From assembly GCF_029968015.1 (NCBI RefSeq), contig NZ_JASCIS010000005.1:124001-188000 (forward strand): DNA of 64,000 bases, in the 5' to 3' direction. Position numbers and translations under genes: made by a program. Below, piece after piece: positions 43,279 through 51,412 of this stretch. Below the pieces are notes generated by a model that did not search any database, had not been told where the DNA came from, and saw nothing but the letters and a program-made list of their open reading frames with translations. Source of the DNA: Streptomyces luteolus. GTDB taxonomy: Bacteria > Actinomycetota > Actinomycetes > Streptomycetales > Streptomycetaceae. The stretch's first letter is position 1, and each line of letters begins with the position of its first letter.

Positions 43279-44304
43279 ATGCGTATTGGTGTCCTCACCT
43301 CCGGCGGCGACTGCCCCGGCCTCAACGCGGTCATTCGCTCGGTCGTGCACCGTGCCGTCGCCGACCACGGCGACGAGGTCATCGGCTTCCACGACGGGTG
43401 GAAGGGCCTGCTCGAGTGCGACTACCGCAAGCTCGACCTCGACGCCGTCAGCGGCATCCTCGCGCGCGGCGGCACCATCCTCGGCTCGTCCCGCGTCCAG
43501 CCCGCGCATCTGCGGGACGGCGTCGAGCGGGCCAAGGGCCACGTCTCGGAGCTCGGGCTCGACGCGATCATCCCGATCGGCGGTGAGGGCACGCTGAAGG
43601 CGGCGCGGCTGCTTTCCGACGCCGGTCTTCCGATCGTCGGCGTGCCGAAGACCATCGACAACGACATCGCGGTCACCGACGTCACCTTCGGCTTCGACAC
43701 CGCGGTCGGCGTCGCCACCGAGGCGCTCGACCGCCTGAAGACCACCGCCGAGTCGCACCAGCGCGTCCTGATCGTCGAGGTCATGGGCCGCCACACCGGC
43801 TGGATCGCGCTCAACTCCGGTATGGCCGCCGGCGCGCACGCGATCGTCGTGCCCGAGCGGCCCTTCGACATCGAAGAGCTGACCGCGAAGGTCGGCGCCC
43901 GTTTCGAGGCCGGCAAGAAGTTCGCCATCGTCGTCGCCGCCGAGGGCGCCAAGCCGCGCGCCGGTTCGATGGAGTTCGACGAGGGCGGCAAGGACATCTA
44001 CGGCCACGAGCGGTTCGCGGGCATCGCGCGTCAGCTCTCCATCGAGCTGGAGCAGCGCCTCGGCAAGGAGGCCCGGCCGGTGATCCTCGGCCATGTGCAG
44101 CGCGGCGGCACCCCCACCGCGTACGACCGTGTGCTCGCCACGCGCTTCGGCTGGCATGCCGTCGAGGCCGCGCACCGCGGGGAGTTCGGCATGATGACCG
44201 CGCTGCAGGGCACCGAGATCATCATGGCGCCGCTCGCGCAGGCCGTGGAGACGCTGAAGACGGTGCCCGCCGACCGGTACGCGGAGGCCGAGACCGTCCT
44301 CTGA
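43279..44304 (+). CDS. pfkA: 6-phosphofructokinase
   Basis: A 341-residue PfkA. Motifs: MRIGVLTSGGDCPGLNAVI, IIPIGGEGTLKAARLL, GVPKTIDNDIAVTDVTFGFDTA, VMGRHTGWIALNSG and GHVQRGGTPTAYDR. The Gly at the GGEGT position favours ATP, while Lys in PKTIDND is found in PPi enzymes; this combination is normal for actinobacterial ATP-dependent PFKs. It phosphorylates fructose-6-phosphate in glycolysis. Upstream is a TAGGGT box near 43208. A strong hairpin ends it. Confidence 0.96.
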   Translation: MRIGVLTSGGDCPGLNAVIRSVVHRAVADHGDEVIGFHDGWKGLLECDYRKLDLDAVSGILARGGTILGSSRVQPAHLRDGVERAKGHVSELGLDAIIPIGGEGTLKAARLLSDAGLPIVGVPKTIDNDIAVTDVTFGFDTAVGVATEALDRLKTTAESHQRVLIVEVMGRHTGWIALNSGMAAGAHAIVVPERPFDIEELTAKVGARFEAGKKFAIVVAAEGAKPRAGSMEFDEGGKDIYGHERFAGIARQLSIELEQRLGKEARPVILGHVQRGGTPTAYDRVLATRFGWHAVEAAHRGEFGMMTALQGTEIIMAPLAQAVETLKTVPADRYAEAETVL

Positions 44305-44317
44305 CCCCGGCTGTCCC

Positions 44318-44355
44318 GAACCGCCCCCGGCCGAACTCCCGGCCGGGGGCGGTTC
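44318..44355 (+). terminator. Hairpin terminator of pfkA
   Basis: Perfect 16-bp arms GAACCGCCCCCGGCCG (44318-44333) and CGGCCGGGGGCGGTTC (44340-44355), six-base loop, 14 bp after the stop. Confidence 0.9.
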
Positions 44356-44395
44356 TACTCTGGTTCGGACAACCGGCACGAATCAGGAGCAGCGG

Positions 44396-45346
44396 ATGGA
44401 TCACAGCGGGCACGGCATGATGATGGATCTGCCGCCGTTCACGCTGGGCCGAGCCCTTCAGTTCTCTTCGGACCCGTTCTTCCTGGTGGGCTGCCTGCTG
44501 GCGCTCGGCCTGTACGGATGGGCCATGGTGCGGCTGCGGCGCCGCGGCGACTCCTGGCCGGTGGGCCGGGCGATCTCGTTCGTGCTCGGTGTGCTGACCG
44601 TCGCCCTGGTGATGTGCACCAAGCTGAACGACTACGGCATGGTCATGTTCAGCGTGCACATGGTGCAGCACATGGTGATCAGCATGCTGTCGCCGATCCT
44701 GCTGCTCCTGGGCGCGCCGATCACGCTTGCGCTGCGGGCGCTGCCGGTCGCGGGGCGTGGGCGCAAGGGTCCCCGTGAGCTGCTGCTCATGCTGCTGCAC
44801 AGCCGGTACATGAAGGTGATCACGCACCCGGCGTTCACCATCCCGCTGTTCATCGCGAGCCTGTACGCGCTGTACTTCACGCCGCTCTTCGACTTCCTGA
44901 TGAGCTCCACGCCGGGGCACATCGCGATGATGGTGCACTTCCTCGCGGTGGGCATGGTGTTCTTCTGGCCGATCATGGGCGTCGACCCAGGGCCGCACCG
45001 GCCCGGCTATGTGATGCGGATGCTGGAACTGTTCGCCGGCATGCCGTTCCACGCGTTCTTCGGCATCGCGCTGATGATGGCGACCCAGCCGATGGTCGGT
45101 ACGTACATGAACCCGCCGGCCTCGCTCGGCATCGACGCCCTGGCCGACCAGGAGGCGGCCGGTGGCATCGCCTGGGCGTTCAGTGAGATCCCGTCGGTGG
45201 TGGTGCTCGTGGCGCTGCTGTTCCAGTGGCGCAAGTCGGAGGAGCGCGAGGCCCGCCGCAAGGACCGCGCGGCGGACCGGGACGGCGACAAGGAGCTGGA
45301 GGCGTACAACGCGTATCTGGCCTCGCTGAACGCGCGAGGGCACTAG
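44396..45346 (+). CDS. CtaG-type cytochrome c oxidase assembly / copper protein
   Basis: A 316-residue membrane protein of the CtaG_Cox11-like caa3 family with seven or so helices (FFLVGCLLALGLYGWAMV, ISFVLGVLTVALVMCT, LFIASLYALYFTPLFDF, IMGVDPGPHRPGYV). The N-terminus MDHSGHGMMMD and internal HMVQHMV are His/Met-rich and suggest copper handling. C-terminal ~45 residues are highly charged and cytoplasmic. Likely supports copper delivery to the terminal oxidase. ATG 44396 has AGGAG. Confidence 0.9.
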   Translation: MDHSGHGMMMDLPPFTLGRALQFSSDPFFLVGCLLALGLYGWAMVRLRRRGDSWPVGRAISFVLGVLTVALVMCTKLNDYGMVMFSVHMVQHMVISMLSPILLLLGAPITLALRALPVAGRGRKGPRELLLMLLHSRYMKVITHPAFTIPLFIASLYALYFTPLFDFLMSSTPGHIAMMVHFLAVGMVFFWPIMGVDPGPHRPGYVMRMLELFAGMPFHAFFGIALMMATQPMVGTYMNPPASLGIDALADQEAAGGIAWAFSEIPSVVVLVALLFQWRKSEEREARRKDRAADRDGDKELEAYNAYLASLNARGH

Positions 45347-45480
45347 GCGCGGTTTCGGTCGCCCTGGAGGGCGGTTTCGGTCGTGCCCGAAAGACCTTTT
45401 CTTCCGTCGGCGGCACGGGGTTCCTTGGGTCTTGTGCAGCGGCTGTCGCTGCACGGCAGGGCGACCAGGGGGAAGAAATC

Positions 45481-45843
45481 ATGGTGAGCAAGATCCGTAC
45501 GGGCCTGGTGGTAGCGGCCGCCGCTCTGGGCACGGCCGCGTTCGCCGTTCCGGCCGGGGGCGCACAGGGCTCGGCGAGCAGCGTGCGGGCGCCGGTCTGC
45601 AGGGGCGAGACGATCAGGATCGACGGGGGCACGCTGGAGTACGGAGAGTGCTCCTCGAACGGAATGCGCCAGGTCACCGGCACCTTGAACGACAACAAGA
45701 ACAACGACCGCTGCGTCCGCAGCAAGGTCGTGTTCGTGCCGAACGGTCCGACCGTCAAGGACAAGGACTGCGGCGGCGCCAAGACCAAGGTCACGACCGG
45801 CTGGCACAAGGCATCCGACGCCAAGGTGTACCTGAGCGGCTGA
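45481..45843 (+). CDS. Small secreted protein, unknown function
   Basis: A 120-residue protein with a clear signal peptide (KIRTGLVVAAAALGTAAFAV, Ala-rich cleavage zone near PAGGAQG) and a mature part of ~90 residues with four Cys (VCRGE, GECSS, DRCVR, KDCGG) that could form two disulfides. ATG 45481 has GGGGAAG. No recognised domain. It lies alone, with its own terminator at 45858. Confidence 0.85.
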   Translation: MVSKIRTGLVVAAAALGTAAFAVPAGGAQGSASSVRAPVCRGETIRIDGGTLEYGECSSNGMRQVTGTLNDNKNNDRCVRSKVVFVPNGPTVKDKDCGGAKTKVTTGWHKASDAKVYLSG

Positions 45844-45857
45844 GGAGTGCACCGATC

Positions 45858-45888
45858 AGGCCCTCGGAACGCGCAGTTCCGGGGGCCT
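45858..45888 (+). terminator. Hairpin terminator after the small secreted protein gene
   Basis: AGGCCCTCGGAAC and GTTCCGGGGGCCT with a GCGCA loop and one T-G pair; TTCTGTT follows. Confidence 0.85.
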
Positions 45889-45993
45889 TCTGTTACGCAC
45901 GCTGGCGGAACCGGGCCCGGGCGCGAGACCATGGCACCAGGTCACCGGTGGACACCGGCCGGGTGTCTGCTCGGGCGCGAGGAGGGTGTTGCG

Positions 45994-46173
45994 ATGCCCG
46001 GTTCCACGAAGATGCCCAGTTCCACGAAGACGATGGGGGTGGCCACCGTCGGAGCGCTCGTCGCGGTGACGGGCTACACGGTCGCCCTCGGCAGCAACGG
46101 CTGGCTGTGGTTCGGCTGGATCGTGCTCGGACTGATCACGGCCGCGATCGCGTTGTCCAACCCGGCTCCCTGA
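45994..46173 (+). CDS. Small membrane protein (59 residues)
   Basis: ATG 45994 follows GAGGAGGGTG. The protein has a short Ser/Thr/Lys N-terminus (MPGSTKMPSSTKTMG, encoded by a small repeat of TTCCACGAAGA) and two hydrophobic segments, VATVGALVAVTGYTVAL and WLWFGWIVLGLITAAIAL. Unrecognised; small two-helix membrane proteins of this kind are common in Streptomyces. Confidence 0.65.
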   Translation: MPGSTKMPSSTKTMGVATVGALVAVTGYTVALGSNGWLWFGWIVLGLITAAIALSNPAP

Positions 46174-46231
46174 GGGCCCGCCGTCCGCGCCGTGCCCGTG
46201 CGGCCCGCCGTCCGCGCCGTGCCCGTGCAGG
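46174..46231. repeat. Two-copy 28-bp direct repeat
   Basis: CCCGCCGTCCGCGCCGTGCC followed by CGTGC occurs twice in tandem directly after the small membrane protein gene. No function is apparent. Confidence 0.7.
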
Positions 46232-46259
46232 GGCGTCCGTACGACACCTGTGAGCAGGC

Positions 46260-46300
46260 GAACGGGCCCCGCCCCCGGGGGATGGGGGCAGGACCCGTTC
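46260..46300 (-). terminator. Terminator of the carnitine-type operon
   Basis: GAACGGGCCCCGCCCCC pairs imperfectly with GGGGGCAGGACCCGTTC, 14 bp beyond the thioesterase stop on the minus strand. Confidence 0.8.
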
Positions 46301-46313
46301 GGGGTGTGGGCGG

Positions 46314-46808
46314 TCAGGCCACGGGGGCGATGGACCGTCCCGCCCAGTCGGGGGCCGCCTCCGTGAAGGAGGTCAGCCGGGCCTGGATCTCGTCCGGGAA
46401 GGGCGTGGTGCGGCCGGCCTGCTGGTCGACGTGGAGGGCGAGCAGCTCACTGGTGGCCACCGGCTCGGCGCCCTCGGGGACCGGGGACTCGGCCTCGTCC
46501 AGGACGAAGAGCTCGTGCACGAAGTGCGCCTTCTTCGCGGCGGCTCCGAGGATCCGGGTGCGTACGGCGAGGTGGGCGCCCTCGGGGACGTCGTTCAGGT
46601 ACCGGATGTGCGACTCGACGGTGTAGAGGGAGCAGCCGCTGGACTCGCGGTACGCGGAGTGCAGGCCCGCCTCGATCATCATGGCGTCGGTGGCGTGGCC
46701 GAAGACGAGGACGTAGAAGGCCTCGCTCATGTGGCCGTTGTAGTCGATCCACTCCGGCCTGACCGTGCGGTGCAGCAGGGGGAGGGCCTGCTCGGGGGTG
46801 GTGGTCAT
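46314..46808 (-). CDS. Acyl-CoA thioesterase (probable betainyl-CoA thioesterase)
   Basis: A 164-residue hotdog-fold protein: VRPEWIDYNGHMSEAFYVLVFGHATDAMM carries the catalytic Asp and helix of the 4-hydroxybenzoyl-CoA thioesterase type, and SLYTVESHIRYLNDV follows. Its ATG overlaps the stop of the upstream dehydrogenase gene by four bases (ATGA). In carnitine catabolism operons a thioesterase at this place releases betaine from betainyl-CoA, so that role is inferred from context. Confidence 0.87.
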   Translation of the reverse strand: MTTTPEQALPLLHRTVRPEWIDYNGHMSEAFYVLVFGHATDAMMIEAGLHSAYRESSGCSLYTVESHIRYLNDVPEGAHLAVRTRILGAAAKKAHFVHELFVLDEAESPVPEGAEPVATSELLALHVDQQAGRTTPFPDEIQARLTSFTEAAPDWAGRSIAPVA

Positions 46809-47824
46809 GCGGTCTCCTGGTGCTTTTCGTGCTGTGCGGCGCGCTGGGCACGCCGCTGCTGCGGCAGGCGGCCGGTCGCGCGCAGGACGTCGATGACGCC
46901 CTGGTCGCGTTCGGCCACCAGGTCCGCGATGGTGCGTTCCCCGGCCTCCTCGTCGCAACCCTCGACCACGGCGTCGTACAGCTTCTTGTCCAGCTCCGGG
47001 GCCTCCAGGCGGGTCCACGGGGACTTCAGGGAGGGGCCGAAGTGGTCCAGCATGTGCGCCATGCCACCCTCGCCGCCCGCGAGCGCGAAGGTGAGCATCG
47101 GGCCCATGAACGCCCAGCGGAGGCCGGGGCCCTCGGTGATGGAGTCGTCGATCTCCCGCACCGTGGCCTCGCCGTTGGCAACCATGTGCAGGGCCTCGCG
47201 CCAGAGGGCTTCCTGGAGGCGGTTGGCGATGAAGCCGGGCACCTCGGCCTTCATGGTGATCACGGACTTGCCGGCCACGTCGTAGAAGCGGGAGGCCCAG
47301 TTCACGGCGTGCTCGGCGGTCCGCTCGCCGCCGACGACCTCGACGAGCGGGATCAGGTACGGCGGGTTGAAGGGGTGGCCGACGACCAGGCGGCCGGGGT
47401 CGGCGGCGGTGGTCTGCATGTCGGTCATCGGGTAGCCGGAGGTCGAGGAGGCGATGACGGCTCCGGCCGGGGCGGCCGCGTCCAGCTGGGCGAGCAGGTC
47501 GCGCTTGAGCTCCAGCTTCTCGGGGGCGCTCTCCTGCACGAACTGGGCGTCGGCGACGGCCTCTTCGAGGGTGGCGGCCACGGTGAGCCGGTCGCGGGAA
47601 GCGCCGTCGGCGAGGCCGAGCTGGGTGAGCGCGGGCCAGGCGGCGTCGACGAGGCGGCGCAGCTTCAGCTCGGCGTCGGGGGCCGGGTCCCAGGCGGTGA
47701 CGTCGTACCCGCGGGCCAGGAAGTGGGCGACCCAGCCGCCGCCGATCACGCCGGCGCCGATGCAGGCGACGCGGGTGACGTCCTCGGGGGCGCAGGGGGC
47801 GGCGGGGGTGTTGATTGCGGTCAT
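46805..47824 (-). CDS. 3-hydroxyacyl-CoA dehydrogenase-family protein (probable L-carnitine dehydrogenase)
   Basis: A 339-residue NAD enzyme. Rossmann motif IGAGVIGGGWVAHFLARG, the catalytic region ASSTSGYPMTDMQ and GHPFNPPYLIPLVEVVGG, and GFIANRLQEALWREALHMV. These match L-carnitine dehydrogenases, which oxidise carnitine to 3-dehydrocarnitine. Context supports this strongly: a BKACE-type cleavage enzyme precedes it by 43 bp and a thioesterase overlaps its end. A Gln/Arg-rich tail closes the protein. Confidence 0.88.
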   Translation of the reverse strand: MTAINTPAAPCAPEDVTRVACIGAGVIGGGWVAHFLARGYDVTAWDPAPDAELKLRRLVDAAWPALTQLGLADGASRDRLTVAATLEEAVADAQFVQESAPEKLELKRDLLAQLDAAAPAGAVIASSTSGYPMTDMQTTAADPGRLVVGHPFNPPYLIPLVEVVGGERTAEHAVNWASRFYDVAGKSVITMKAEVPGFIANRLQEALWREALHMVANGEATVREIDDSITEGPGLRWAFMGPMLTFALAGGEGGMAHMLDHFGPSLKSPWTRLEAPELDKKLYDAVVEGCDEEAGERTIADLVAERDQGVIDVLRATGRLPQQRRAQRAAQHEKHQETA

Positions 47825-47867
47825 GAGGGGTCCTCGGGCAGGGGTGTTCGGGGTGCTTGCGAAGGGG

Positions 47868-48764
47868 TCAGGCGCGGGGCTTGAGGCCGAGCTTCACGCG
47901 GGCCTCGTCCGGGCTGACGACACGGGCGCCGATGGACTCGGTGATCTGCACGGCGCGCTCGACGAGTTGGGCGTTGCTGGCCTTGTTGCCCTTGCCCAGG
48001 TAGAGGTTGTCCTCCAGGCCGACGCGGACGTGCCCGCCGAGCAGGATGGACTGGGCGACCCAGGGCATCTGCATGCGGCCGATGGCGAAGCTGGCCCACT
48101 GGGCGTTCTCGGGGAGCATGTTGACCATGGACTGCAGGACGCCCGGGTCGGCGGGCGCGCCCCACGGGATGCCCATGCAGAGCTGGAAGACGGTGGGGTC
48201 GTCGAGCAGTCCCTCTTCGCGCAGCTGCTTGGCGAACCACAGGTGGCCGGTGTCGAAGATCTCCAACTCCGGTCGTACGCCGAGCTGTTGGATGCGCCGG
48301 GCGCCCTGGCGGAGCATCTCGGGGGTGGAGACGTAGAGGTTCTCGCCGAAGTTGAGGGAGCCGCAGTCGAGGGTGCAGATGTCGGGGAGCAGTTCGTCGA
48401 CGTGCGGGAGCCGGTCGAGGCCGCCGACGAGGTCGGTGCCGGGCAGCTCGCCGAGCTTCTCCAGGGGCTGGACGGGGTCGACGACGAGGTCGCCGCCCAT
48501 GCCGGCGGTGAGGTTGATGATGACGTCGGTGCCGGTCTCCTTGATCCGCTCGACGGTCTCGCGGTAGAGCCGCGGGTCGCGGGAGGGGGCGCCGGTCTCG
48601 GGGTCGCGTACGTGGATGTGCACGGCGGCGGCCCCGGCCTCGGCGGCCTCGACGGCGGACTTGGCGATCTGCTCGGGCGTGACGGGCACGTGCGGGCTCT
48701 TGCGGACGGTGTCGCCGGCGCCGGTGAGCGCGGCGGTGATGATGACGTCCTGGTTCATGGGCAT
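47868..48764 (-). CDS. BKACE-family beta-keto acid cleavage enzyme (probable 3-dehydrocarnitine cleavage)
   Basis: A 298-residue DUF849/BKACE protein: [27 protein letters not shown] (metal His pair), [24 protein letters not shown] and [13 protein letters not shown]. These enzymes transfer the acetoacetate-like moiety of a beta-keto acid to acetyl-CoA; with dehydrocarnitine they give acetoacetate and betainyl-CoA. ATG 48764 has AGGGAG. First enzyme gene of the operon, directly downstream of the XRE-TetR regulator. A role on another keto acid such as 3-keto-5-aminohexanoate cannot be excluded. Confidence 0.88.
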   Translation of the reverse strand: MPMNQDVIITAALTGAGDTVRKSPHVPVTPEQIAKSAVEAAEAGAAAVHIHVRDPETGAPSRDPRLYRETVERIKETGTDVIINLTAGMGGDLVVDPVQPLEKLGELPGTDLVGGLDRLPHVDELLPDICTLDCGSLNFGENLYVSTPEMLRQGARRIQQLGVRPELEIFDTGHLWFAKQLREEGLLDDPTVFQLCMGIPWGAPADPGVLQSMVNMLPENAQWASFAIGRMQMPWVAQSILLGGHVRVGLEDNLYLGKGNKASNAQLVERAVQITESIGARVVSPDEARVKLGLKPRA

Positions 48765-48785
48765 GCTGAACTCCCTTTTCTGGTA

Positions 48786-48815
48786 CGGGACATGACGGGA
48801 TATGACGGGGTATGA
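48786..48815 (-). repeat. 10-nt tandem array before the BKACE gene
   Basis: GGGACATGAC, GGGATATGAC, GGGGTATGAA in tandem on the plus strand, matching the array at 29855-29895 in sequence and in position relative to a minus-strand start. Confidence 0.75.
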
Positions 48816-48854
48816 AGAAGTCGTTGGGGTGCTGCCCGGGGGCGGGGGTTGCGC

Positions 48855-49748
48855 TCAGCGCGCGGCGAGCGCCGTCTCGACGTGGGCGAGCAGGGCGCGC
48901 CGCATGTCGTCCGCGCTCGTGCCGGGTTCGCCCGGGGTGGTCGCGAGGACCTGGGAGGCGAGGCCGTCGATCAGGGCGGTCAGGGTGAGCGCGGCGGCCT
49001 CCGGGTCGACGGGGCGGAAGGCTCCGGCGGCGACGCCTCGGCGGATGACGTCGGCGACGGTCTCGCGCCACTGCCGGTAGTACTCGACGTGCAGCCGGCC
49101 CACGACGGTGGAGCGGGCGGCCTCCGCCCACAGGTCGAGCCAGACGCTCCACTGGCGGCGCTGCCGTCGGGTGTCCGGGGTCTGCAGCTCGATCAACTGC
49201 CGTAGTTCGCCCGCCACATCGGCCGCTTCCGCGATGTGGGCGGCGCGGCGGGCGGTGTCCTCGTCCATGCACCAGCGCACGGCCGCTTCGAGCAGGTCGT
49301 CACGGCCCGGGAAGTGGTAGTGGATCGCGGCGGTGCTGGTGGCGCAGGCCTCGGCGATGTCGGCGACCCGGACCGCGTGGAAGCCGCGTTCGGCGATGAG
49401 CCGGACCGTCTCCCGCACGATCTGCAACGGCCGCCCGCCGTCCGCCGGCGCCGGTCCCGCCGTACGCCGTGTACGTGCCGCGGCCCGTCCCGTGGCGGCC
49501 TCGTCCGGCCGGCCGCCTGAGCCGAGCAGCCAGGCCGCGTCGACGTTCCCGGTGTCCGCGACGCGGGCCAGCTCGGCGACGGTGAAGCGGCGGGCTCCGC
49601 TCAGGGAGCGGGAGAGCTTGGACGGGTCCATGACGATACGGCGCGCGAACTCGCGCTGGCTGACGCCGACGGCGGCGATCACCTGACGGACGCGTTCCGC
49701 CACCTCGCCGCCGGTGTCACCGACTCGGCTTCCCGGTTCCTGCTGCAT
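48855..49748 (-). CDS. XRE-TetR fusion transcriptional regulator
   Basis: A 297-residue protein with two DNA-binding modules. Residues ~15-68 form a Cro/CI-type helix-turn-helix (GVSQREFARRIVMDPSKLSR). Residues ~105-155 form a TetR helix-turn-helix (VRVADIAEACATSTAAIHYHF) followed by a TetR-like ligand domain. Start ATG 49748, with a GCGTGTTG/CAACACGC palindrome 18 bp upstream that is a natural autoregulatory site. It precedes the carnitine-type genes on the same strand and likely controls them. Confidence 0.9.
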   Translation of the reverse strand: MQQEPGSRVGDTGGEVAERVRQVIAAVGVSQREFARRIVMDPSKLSRSLSGARRFTVAELARVADTGNVDAAWLLGSGGRPDEAATGRAAARTRRTAGPAPADGGRPLQIVRETVRLIAERGFHAVRVADIAEACATSTAAIHYHFPGRDDLLEAAVRWCMDEDTARRAAHIAEAADVAGELRQLIELQTPDTRRQRRQWSVWLDLWAEAARSTVVGRLHVEYYRQWRETVADVIRRGVAAGAFRPVDPEAAALTLTALIDGLASQVLATTPGEPGTSADDMRRALLAHVETALAAR

Positions 49749-49765
49749 GGTGGACGACCGTACCC

Positions 49766-49790
49766 GCGTGTTGAGATAACCGCAACACGC
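49766..49790. promoter_or_regulatory. Palindromic operator of the XRE-TetR gene
   Basis: GCGTGTTG-N9-CAACACGC with perfect 8-bp arms, 18 bp upstream of the ATG. The long spacer fits a TetR-size dimer or two half-sites. Confidence 0.75.
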
Positions 49791-49818
49791 TCCTCCTGCC
49801 CCTTCTGTCGCTTCCCCT

Positions 49819-50511
49819 CTAATGCTGGGCTTTGAGCGGACACTCCGGCGGTGTTGCGATGGCGACTGACTCATCAGTCGGCTTGCGCAACACCAGGCGG
49901 CGGGCCCATCGGCCCCGGCCCCGTCTCCGTACCCACTCCCCCGTGAGCGTCAGGAGCACGACCGTGCCGAACGAGAGCAGCAGGCCGTACACGGGGCGGT
50001 CGGCGAAGGCGGCTCCGCCGAGGGCGCCGACGGCCACGCTGAGGACGGCCCAGACGCTCGCTCCGATCACGTCGAAGAGGAGAAAGCGGCGTACGGGATA
50101 GCGGACGCCGCCCGTGCTCAGGCCGGTCACCACACGCCCGCCCGGGACGTACCGCCCGGCCACGATCAGCAGCGCTCCGTGCCGCGCGACCAGGGAGTGG
50201 GCGGCGGCGAGGCGGCACCTGCCCTTCTCACCGCGGAGCAGCAGAGCCGTCAGGCGGGGGCCCGCGCGGCGCCCCACTCCGTACCCGCCGAGGTCGCCCG
50301 CGACCGCGCCCGCCGCGGCCAGGACCGTAAGCAGGGCGAGGCGGCCCGGGTCGGCGCCGATCAGGACGGCGGCGGTGACGACCGTGCCCTCGCTCGGCAT
50401 GAACGGAAGCAGGGCGTCCAGGGCGGCCGTGCCGAAGATGACCAGCCACAGCCAGGGCGAGTCCAACAGGCCCTGCAGGAACGCCACATAGGGGTCGAGC
50501 CAGTCAGCCAT
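49819..50511 (-). CDS. DedA-family membrane protein
   Basis: A 230-residue protein of the DedA/SNARE-associated family: LPFMPSEGTVVTAAVLIG, GDLGGYGVGRRAGP, VARHGALLIVAGRYVPGGRVVTGLSTG. Four or five membrane helices. DedA proteins flip polyprenyl phosphate or phospholipids and affect membrane homeostasis. Its start overlaps the end of the OlsA-like acyltransferase gene, so it belongs to that lipid operon. Confidence 0.9.
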   Translation of the reverse strand: MADWLDPYVAFLQGLLDSPWLWLVIFGTAALDALLPFMPSEGTVVTAAVLIGADPGRLALLTVLAAAGAVAGDLGGYGVGRRAGPRLTALLLRGEKGRCRLAAAHSLVARHGALLIVAGRYVPGGRVVTGLSTGGVRYPVRRFLLFDVIGASVWAVLSVAVGALGGAAFADRPVYGLLLSFGTVVLLTLTGEWVRRRGRGRWARRLVLRKPTDESVAIATPPECPLKAQH

Positions 50512-51412
50512 GGCGCCTCGGCTGGTCCCGGAAGACCGACTCCTGCGCGGCCGCCGCGAGTTCCCGCCGGTCGCTGCCGGGGCCGGTGGGCAGCGGTGCG
50601 TGGGCGCGGATCCGGACGGCCAGGCCGTCCGCCCGCGCCACCCGGTGCAGGGAGGGGACGAAGCCCTCGTCGCCGAGGAATCCGGCGACCGCGCTCGGCC
50701 TGCCGTGCTGGAGATAGCTCAGGGTGACCGGGCGGACGGGCACGCTCGCGTCGATCGCGGCCTGGAACATCGCGCGGCGGAATCCGCCGCCCGCGGCCGA
50801 ACACCAGGTGGTGCCCTGCGGGAAGACCGCGACAGTTCGGCCCGCGGCCAGGAACTCCCGCACCCGGTCGACCGCTCGGGGCAGCGCGCGCAGACTGCCG
50901 CGGTCGATGAAGCAGGTGTCGACGCGGCGGGCGAGCGGGCCGACCACCGGCCAGCGGCCCACCTCGCGCTTGGCGACGAGCGTGACCGGCTCACAGGCGA
51001 GCAGCGCCACTATGTCGAGCCAGGAGATGTGGTCGGCCACCACGAGCGTGCCGGTCCCGGGGACGGTGAGCGGGACGTCGCCCGCGTCCAGGCGCACGTC
51101 GAGCGAGGCGAGGAGGGCGCGGGCCCGGTCGCGTACCGCCTCGCCGTCGCGGGTCGCGGACGGGGAGGCGAGGGCGCCGGCGACGACCTGCCCGAACGCG
51201 GCGTAGCGCCGGACGGTGGCCAGGCGGGGCACGGGCGGGGCGGCCGGGCGGGCGCAGCGCGGCGTGCAGGGCGAGGCCGGAAACCAGGGGCTCTGCGGCC
51301 GGGGTGGCGCGAGGGAGGCACCGGGTGGGGCGAGGGAGGCTCCGGGTTGCGCGAGGGAGGCGCCGGGTGGGGTGACGGGGGTCGAGGCGGCCGTGGCGAC
51401 CGGTCCGTTCAC
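50504..51412 (-). CDS. Lysophospholipid acyltransferase (OlsA-like)
   Basis: A 302-residue PlsC-type enzyme: VADHISWLDIVALLAC (HX4D), CFIDRGSLRALPRAVD, VFPQGTTWCSAAGGGFRRAMF. GTG 51412 overlaps the stop of the upstream GNAT-type gene (GTGA). Pairing with an OlsB-like acyltransferase suggests it esterifies lyso-ornithine lipid. The N-terminal ~45 residues are low complexity from a 21-nt triplication (GASLAxP) near 51304-51370. Plain lysophosphatidate acylation is the alternative. Confidence 0.85.
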   Translation of the reverse strand: MNGPVATAASTPVTPPGASLAQPGASLAPPGASLAPPRPQSPWFPASPCTPRCARPAAPPVPRLATVRRYAAFGQVVAGALASPSATRDGEAVRDRARALLASLDVRLDAGDVPLTVPGTGTLVVADHISWLDIVALLACEPVTLVAKREVGRWPVVGPLARRVDTCFIDRGSLRALPRAVDRVREFLAAGRTVAVFPQGTTWCSAAGGGFRRAMFQAAIDASVPVRPVTLSYLQHGRPSAVAGFLGDEGFVPSLHRVARADGLAVRIRAHAPLPTGPGSDRRELAAAAQESVFRDQPRRHG

